Notes under the pieces: model-generated | Told to the model about the DNA's origin: nothing | The model's input: the letters and a program-made list of their open reading frames with translations, nothing else | Database searches by the model: none | Program-made: the position numbers and the translations under genes | In this document: piece after piece, positions 57,985 to 64,000 of the stretch | Layout of the letters: each line of letters opens with the position of its first letter | Numbering within the stretch: position 1 is the stretch's first letter | Assembly: GCF_015277855.1 (NCBI RefSeq) | Contig: NZ_CP063812.1 | Span: 1-64,000, forward strand | Direction: 5' to 3' | DNA length: 64,000 nucleotides | From: Microbacterium cremeum | Lineage (GTDB): Bacteria; Actinomycetota; Actinomycetes; Actinomycetales; Microbacteriaceae

Positions 57985-58374
57985 GTGGCCACGCTTCACG
58001 ACGTCCGCCGGACCGCCGCGGGTCTTCCCGGCAGCGAGGAGCGCGCGACCACCGGCGGAGCCGCCTGGTTCGTCCGCGGAAAGCCCTACGCCTGGGAGTG
58101 CCACCCCTGGCCGAGCATCCCCGAAGAGATACGCACGATCATCGCGTCGGAACTGGTCGTCGCCGTCAAGGTCGCCGACCGCGTCGACGCGCTCGCCCTC
58201 GTCGAGATGGCGCCCGAGGTGTTCTTGCGCACGACGACGACGTGGAGCGAGCCGAAGGTCGCGTTCCGCATGGCCGCCATCGACGGCGACCATCTCGCCG
58301 AGCTCGTCACCGAGGCGTGGCGCGTCCAGGCGCCGAAGTACCTCCGGCGCGAGTTCGACGAAGCCGCGCCGTAG
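57985..58374 (+). CDS. MmcQ/YjbR family DNA-binding-like protein
   Basis: A 129-residue protein with the GSEERATTGGAAWFVRGKPY and EPKVAFRMAAIDGDHLAELV pattern of the MmcQ/YjbR family, which has a double-wing fold. Function is unknown. The GTG start is at 57985, 9 bp after the ROK stop, so both may share a transcript. Confidence 0.82.
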   Translation: MATLHDVRRTAAGLPGSEERATTGGAAWFVRGKPYAWECHPWPSIPEEIRTIIASELVVAVKVADRVDALALVEMAPEVFLRTTTTWSEPKVAFRMAAIDGDHLAELVTEAWRVQAPKYLRREFDEAAP

Positions 58375-58380
58375 GCCCGG

Positions 58381-58476
58381 TTCGTCTCGCTCGTTCCTCG
58401 CTCGCTCAACGACGGGGACCCTCGGTCGTGGAGCGCCCTTCGACGAGCTCAGGAGCCGCTCCGCGAGACGAAACGC
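58381..58476. repeat. Dispersed intergenic repeat, copy E
   Basis: TTCGTCTCGCTCGTTCCTCG... (58381-58413) is followed by an inverted half CCGCTCCGCGAGACGAAACG (58456-58475), with CCTTCGACGAGCTCAGGAG between. The halves can fold back. It lies between two converging genes and could serve as a shared terminator. Confidence 0.7.
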
Positions 58477-58496
58477 CTCGGACCAGCGCGAAGGGG

Positions 58497-61136
58497 TCAG
58501 CCGCCCGGTGTCAGGACGAGCGTGTCGGTCGTCGACGCGTCGACCGCCTCGGACGTGTAGGCCCACGGCGTCAGCTCGACGCGCTGCCAGGTCTCGGTCT
58601 GGTCGGTGTAGTTCGTGTGGAAGGTGTGGCCGCTCGCACCGGTCAGATGGTTCCAGCCCGACTCGTCGAAGTCGCCGAGGTCGATCACCATTCGCATGGA
58701 CGGCACCGTCTCGGTGGCGAAGTCGCCGCCGAGCGACCATCCGGTCGCGTTCACGAGCGACGAACCGCCGCCCACCGGGACCGGGCCGCGGTTGAACAGC
58801 CACTCGATCGGCTCGATGCCCGACGAGCCGAACGTGTCGCTGACCAGGGGCAGGGCGTGCAGTCCTCCCCAGTTCCAGCGGGCGGGGTTGTCACCCTGCA
58901 GCTCCGTGAGCCGCTCCCGCGCGTCGATCGCCGAGCGCTTGAGCATGTCGTTCATGCCCGAGACGCCCAAGTCCTGGTTGACCCACCACTCCGAGTCAGG
59001 AGTGTCGAGCAGCTGATCGACGACGAGGAACAGACGGCCCTGATCCGTCAGCGGAGCCGGGTTCTCGCGCCCGTCCACGAACACGTTGGCGGCAAGGGTG
59101 TCCCACAGCACGTTCGCATACGCGGCGGCCTCCGAGTCGGGCGCGTTCTGGCCGTCCCACTCGCGCAGCAGGTCGAGCGCGGTATCCGTCTTGTCGTGGC
59201 CGGTCGTGATGTCGAGGTAGGCCGCCGCCAGACGCATGCCGATGAACGAGGAGTTGTCGGCCTGGATCTTGCGCAGGTCGTCCGCCGTGATCGGGCCCTC
59301 CGCGATCTTGCGCTGGATGAGTTCCTCGATGCGGGCCGCGCGCCAGCCGTAGTCCCAGTCGCGCGTCAGGAAGTGCGCGTAGTCGGCGCCGACGATGGCG
59401 TTGTTGGCCGTGACGATGTAGCCGTCCTTCGGGTTGTAGGCCACCGGCAGCTCCTCGAACGGGATGAATCCCCGCCACGCGTACGCCGGGTCCCACCCGG
59501 GCTGGGGCATCGAGCCGTCGCCCGCGCCTCGCAAGGGCAGCCGGCCGGGCGTCTGGTAGCCGATGTTGCCGTCGACGTCGGCGTAGATGAGGTTCTGCGC
59601 CGGCACATCGAACAGTGCCGCCGCGCCGCGGAAGTCGTCGAAGTCGCGGGCCGTGTTGAGGGCGAAGATGGCGGATGCCGTCGTCCCCGGCTCGAGCGCC
59701 GTCCACCGCAGGCTCACCGCATAGTCGCCGGCCGGGGCATCCGTCGGCGTGGCGACCTCGTCGGTCTCTCCCGTGGCGGGCTCGTCGGCGATGGCGGTGA
59801 AGTCGGCGGTCAGTCCCGACACGATCGGGCCATTGGCGGTCGAGCGGATGACGAGCTCGACGTCGTCGCCGCCCGCGACCTTCAGGGTCTCGGTGCGCTC
59901 CTCGAGCGGCTCCAGTGCGCCGTCGTACCAGTACGAGTCGCCCTCGATCTTCTCGAGGTACAGGTCGGTGACATCCGTCGTGAGGTTCGTGAAGCCCCAG
60001 GCGACGCGGTCGTTGTGGCCGATGATGACGCCCGGCATTCCGGCGAACCCGAAGCCCGCGACATCGAACGGGCAGGCCTCGGTCCGTTCCGCGCACTTCA
60101 GCTGGATCTGGTGCCACACGCTCGGCAGCGACGCGCCGAGGTGTGGGTCGTTGGCCAGCAGCGGCATCCCCGACGCGGTGTGCGCGCCCGACACGACCCA
60201 CGAGTTCGAGCCGACTCCCTCGCCGGCGCCGCCCACGAGTTCGCTGACCGCCGCGACGACGCCCTCGACCTCGCTCCACTCGATCGACGAGGTCGCGGCG
60301 TCCGCCTCGGTCTCGGGCGCCGTCTCGCTGTCGGCGGCGGTGTCGTCGAGATCGGGAACCGTGCCGACCGCCGGCACCGTCGAGAGCTTTGGCACGATGA
60401 CCGGATTGCGGTCGAACGGGTAGGCCGGGTACAGCTCGTCCATCTGAGCCTGGGTGAAGTCCGCGGCGATGACGCCGCGCTCGGTCTCGTCCTCGATGTT
60501 GCTGCGGAGGTCCCAGGCCATCGCCTTCAGCCATGCGACGGAGTCGGCGGGCGTCCACGGCTCGATCTCGTAATCGGGGTTCTGCAGGCCCAGCACCGCG
60601 TACTCGAAGGACGCATCGGCCCCGTCGTTGTCGGCGAGGTACGCGTTCACGCCGTCGGCGTAGGCATCGTAGTAGGCGCGCTCGGTCTCGCTGAGCGCCT
60701 CGACCTCCTGCTCGGCGATCGCGCGCCAGCCGAGCGTGCGCAGGAACATGTCGGTCTCGAGCTGCGATTCGCCGAACAGCTCCGACAGCCGCCCGCTCGT
60801 GACGTGACGGCGGAAGTCCATCTCGAAGAACCGGTCCTGCGCGTGCACGAAGCCCTGCGCGAAGAACAGATCGTGCGCCGAATCGGCGGTGATCGTCGGG
60901 ATGCCGAGCACATCGCGCTGCACCGTCACGTCGTCGTCGAGCCCCGGCACCGCCAGCTCGCCGCTCAGTTGCGGGAACGACCGCTGCACCGTGTAGGTGA
61001 GGAAGCCGACGGCCACCAGCGCCAGCACCACGACCGCCGCGACGATGCTGAACAGCGTGATGCCGATCTTGCGTCCGACGGAGCTGCCACGACGGGTGTC
61101 ATCGATGGCGTAGGGCGAGGTCGGGGGCTTCGACAT
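58497..61136 (-). CDS. Penicillin-acylase family (Ntn-hydrolase) membrane-anchored enzyme
   Basis: The 879-residue protein has an N-terminal membrane anchor (about 23-49), an alpha-subunit part with the acylase motif HAQDRFFEMDFRRHVTSGR, and the autoprocessing site GVGSNSWVV with nucleophile Ser310, which becomes residue 1 of the beta subunit. Members cleave amide bonds in penicillins or in acyl-homoserine lactones. The physiological substrate is unknown. The ATG is at 61136. Confidence 0.9.
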   Translation of the reverse strand: MSKPPTSPYAIDDTRRGSSVGRKIGITLFSIVAAVVVLALVAVGFLTYTVQRSFPQLSGELAVPGLDDDVTVQRDVLGIPTITADSAHDLFFAQGFVHAQDRFFEMDFRRHVTSGRLSELFGESQLETDMFLRTLGWRAIAEQEVEALSETERAYYDAYADGVNAYLADNDGADASFEYAVLGLQNPDYEIEPWTPADSVAWLKAMAWDLRSNIEDETERGVIAADFTQAQMDELYPAYPFDRNPVIVPKLSTVPAVGTVPDLDDTAADSETAPETEADAATSSIEWSEVEGVVAAVSELVGGAGEGVGSNSWVVSGAHTASGMPLLANDPHLGASLPSVWHQIQLKCAERTEACPFDVAGFGFAGMPGVIIGHNDRVAWGFTNLTTDVTDLYLEKIEGDSYWYDGALEPLEERTETLKVAGGDDVELVIRSTANGPIVSGLTADFTAIADEPATGETDEVATPTDAPAGDYAVSLRWTALEPGTTASAIFALNTARDFDDFRGAAALFDVPAQNLIYADVDGNIGYQTPGRLPLRGAGDGSMPQPGWDPAYAWRGFIPFEELPVAYNPKDGYIVTANNAIVGADYAHFLTRDWDYGWRAARIEELIQRKIAEGPITADDLRKIQADNSSFIGMRLAAAYLDITTGHDKTDTALDLLREWDGQNAPDSEAAAYANVLWDTLAANVFVDGRENPAPLTDQGRLFLVVDQLLDTPDSEWWVNQDLGVSGMNDMLKRSAIDARERLTELQGDNPARWNWGGLHALPLVSDTFGSSGIEPIEWLFNRGPVPVGGGSSLVNATGWSLGGDFATETVPSMRMVIDLGDFDESGWNHLTGASGHTFHTNYTDQTETWQRVELTPWAYTSEAVDASTTDTLVLTPGG

Positions 61137-61307
61137 TGAAGGTCTTTCTTGGTCGACTGGGGAACGCGATTCCGCGCGCTGCGATACCGGATGCCACGCT
61201 TTCGGGTCGCAGGCACCGTTTCGGCATCGTATCCCGTGAGTCGTTCGACGCCCGAATCCGTCAGGGGATCAGTCGGGAGCGCCGCCTGATCGGGAGATCT
61301 CGCTCCG

Positions 61308-61724
61308 TCAGATCAGCTCGAATCTCACCGCGAGTGCGGCGTACGTCGGCGCTGCTCGCCGGTCGCACGACAGGAGGGCGGTGTCGACGGATGCCGCGGC
61401 CAGAGCGACGAGCCCGTCGTAGACGGCCCCGCCGGCGATTCCCGCTCCCGCGAGTGCGGCGACGGCGGCCGCGGCGGCGGCGGGCTCGAGGTGCACGGTC
61501 GCGGGGAAGTTCGTCTCGATGATCCGCTGCGCGCCGGCCGCGCTGACGCGCAGCCCGCCCGGCAGGCGCGTGAGGACGGAGTACGTCTCGAACGCGGCGT
61601 GCCCCGCGAGACCGAGCGTGGCTCCGTGCGTGCGCGCCAGGATCGCCTCGTGCGACTCGGCCGTGGGCGTGACGAGGGCGACCGCCGCGCTCGTGTCGAG
61701 CAGGAGGTCAGCGCTGGTCGGCAA
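61308..61724 (-). CDS. VapC-type PIN-domain ribonuclease toxin
   Basis: The 138-residue protein has PIN-domain acidic residues in LLLDTSAAV (Asp), FETYSVL (Glu), AVYDGLVALAA (Asp) and LSCDRRAAPTY (Asp). VapC toxins cut tRNA or rRNA. The likely start is TTG at 61724, which makes a 17-bp overlap with the antitoxin gene. It forms a toxin-antitoxin pair. Confidence 0.88.
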   Translation of the reverse strand: MPTSADLLLDTSAAVALVTPTAESHEAILARTHGATLGLAGHAAFETYSVLTRLPGGLRVSAAGAQRIIETNFPATVHLEPAAAAAAVAALAGAGIAGGAVYDGLVALAAASVDTALLSCDRRAAPTYAALAVRFELI

Positions 61725-61941
61725 GCCGCAGCTCCCGGATGTCGTCCGCGCTCAGCGCCGGTCCGTCTGCGTCGATCATCATCCGGCCGCCTCGCTCGAC
61801 GAGGTTGTCGGGCGCGGGCACCTCGATGCGGATCCCGGTCCCCTCGATCACGATGTCGACCGGGCCGGGCACGAGTCCCAGGCGCGCGCGCACGACCGCA
61901 GGGATGACGACGCGTCCCGCCTTGTCTATGGTCGTACGCAT
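61708..61941 (-). CDS. VapB-type AbrB-fold antitoxin
   Basis: The 77-residue protein begins MRTTIDKAGRVVIPAVVRAR, the AbrB/MazE-type swapped-hairpin DNA-binding fold, with a C-terminal tail that would block the toxin. It is the first gene of the pair and probably autoregulates by binding its promoter. Confidence 0.88.
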   Translation of the reverse strand: MRTTIDKAGRVVIPAVVRARLGLVPGPVDIVIEGTGIRIEVPAPDNLVERGGRMMIDADGPALSADDIRELRLADQR

Positions 61942-61986
61942 GCCATCACGCTACCACTCGAATGGGTGGCGTCTGCCGGCGCCGGG

Positions 61987-63531
<1,545 letters not shown>

Positions 63532-63620
63532 CTAGGCTGTGCGCGAGGTGCGTCTTTCGGTCGTCGTTCAGGTTTCGCAGGTGGCGGTCGGCGCGGCCGC
63601 CCACGTCGATCGGGGGAAGA

Positions 63621-64000
63621 GTGTTCTCTAAGGCGAGCTTCAAGACGGCCGCGGTGATCGCCGCTCTCGCGATCGCCGTGACGACTCTGACCACCCCGGG
63701 CGCGGCCGCCGCGCCTGTGCTCCCCGATCCTGCGCCCGGCGACATCACCGCCGTCGCGACGCTCGACAAGACCGCGTCCGTCACCGAGATCGCCCCGGGC
63801 GAGACGTTCACCTACACGCTCACCGTCGGCTGCTCGGCGATCACCGACCTCGGCTGTCGCGGCGCGGTCCTGAGCGACGTCGTGCCGGCGCCTTTCGTGG
63901 TCGTCGACGCCGTCGTCGGCGCCGGCGCGAACACCGCCGCCGCGCCCGTCATCGACGGCAACAGCGTCACGGTGACGTGGACCAGTCCGCTCGGCGACGG
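63621..64000 (+). CDS. Secreted DUF11-type surface protein, N-terminal part (runs off the window)
   Basis: The frame from GTG 63621 reads FSKASFKTAAVIAALAIAVT ... PGAAAAP, a Sec signal peptide of about 32 residues, then LDKTASVTEIAPGETFTYTL, the conserved-repeat DUF11/isopeptide-type domain of cell-surface proteins. A possible ribosome site GGGGGAAG lies close upstream. The end is beyond 64000. It may be a substrate of the sortase at 14188 (inference). Confidence 0.8.
   Translation, partial: MFSKASFKTAAVIAALAIAVTTLTTPGAAAAPVLPDPAPGDITAVATLDKTASVTEIAPGETFTYTLTVGCSAITDLGCRGAVLSDVVPAPFVVVDAVVGAGANTAAAPVIDGNSVTVTWTSPLGD

Noticed and set aside
56487..61139. Plus-strand open frame of 1550 codons across several genes
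   Set aside because: It crosses the pepE remnant, the ROK gene and the acylase on the other strand; composition is Arg-rich low complexity. The real genes in the other frames have clear motifs.

Overview
This window is the replication-origin end of a high-GC actinobacterial chromosome. The order dnaA-oriC-dnaN-recF-dciA-gyrB-gyrA-DUF3566-tRNA-Ile-tRNA-Ala, then ppiA, rhomboid, crgA, sortase, pabA and the block pknB-pknA-pbpA-rodA-pstP-fhaB-fhaA, is the classical actinobacterial layout. Protein character, the short intergenic repeats and the accessory gene set fit Microbacteriaceae, most likely Microbacterium or a close relative; this is an inference from pattern, without any database search.

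Layout. 1-10,600: replication initiation and topology (dnaA, oriC with several DnaA boxes, dnaN, recF, the helicase-loader homologue dciA, gyrase) and two tRNA genes. 10,600-25,100: small housekeeping genes, then cell division and envelope control (crgA, class E sortase, Ser/Thr kinases with PASTA domains, PBP, SEDS glycosyltransferase, PP2C phosphatase, two FHA proteins) in one long leftward operon, closed by tRNA-Leu. 25,100-35,500: GNAT, GntR, cold-shock protein, an MprF-like lipid aminoacyltransferase, HAD phosphatase, NucS mismatch endonuclease, a GAP transporter, and a two-component system. 35,500-42,500: aminotransferase, an MFS/LacI pair sharing two palindromic operators, TetR/reductase, and a large membrane protein with in-frame repeats. 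42,650-48,970: a complete Mrp Na+/H+ antiporter operon with fused mrpA-mrpB and every junction overlapping by 4 bp. 49,000-64,000: accessory genes including an Imm5-like protein, two broken genes, an ECF42-type sigma factor with its DGPF partner, a LysR/flavoprotein pair, a ROK protein, a penicillin-acylase-type hydrolase, VapBC, argG, and the start of a secreted DUF11 protein.

How the parts work together. The kinases, phosphatase and FHA proteins sense muropeptides and control the PBP/SEDS pair beside them. The DNA maintenance genes cluster at the origin; NucS carries a possible clamp-binding tail that would link it to the product of dnaN. Mrp handles sodium and pH.

The least expected structure is a compact AT-rich element at 13731-13818, between two converging genes. 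It holds two DnaA boxes, one of them inside a 17-bp string identical to part of oriC, plus two perfect palindromes. A family of GTTTCGTCTC...CTCAACGACC intergenic repeats and a strong excess of the heptamer GGATGCC/GGCATCC run through the window. I found no insertion sequence, prophage, CRISPR array or rRNA gene.
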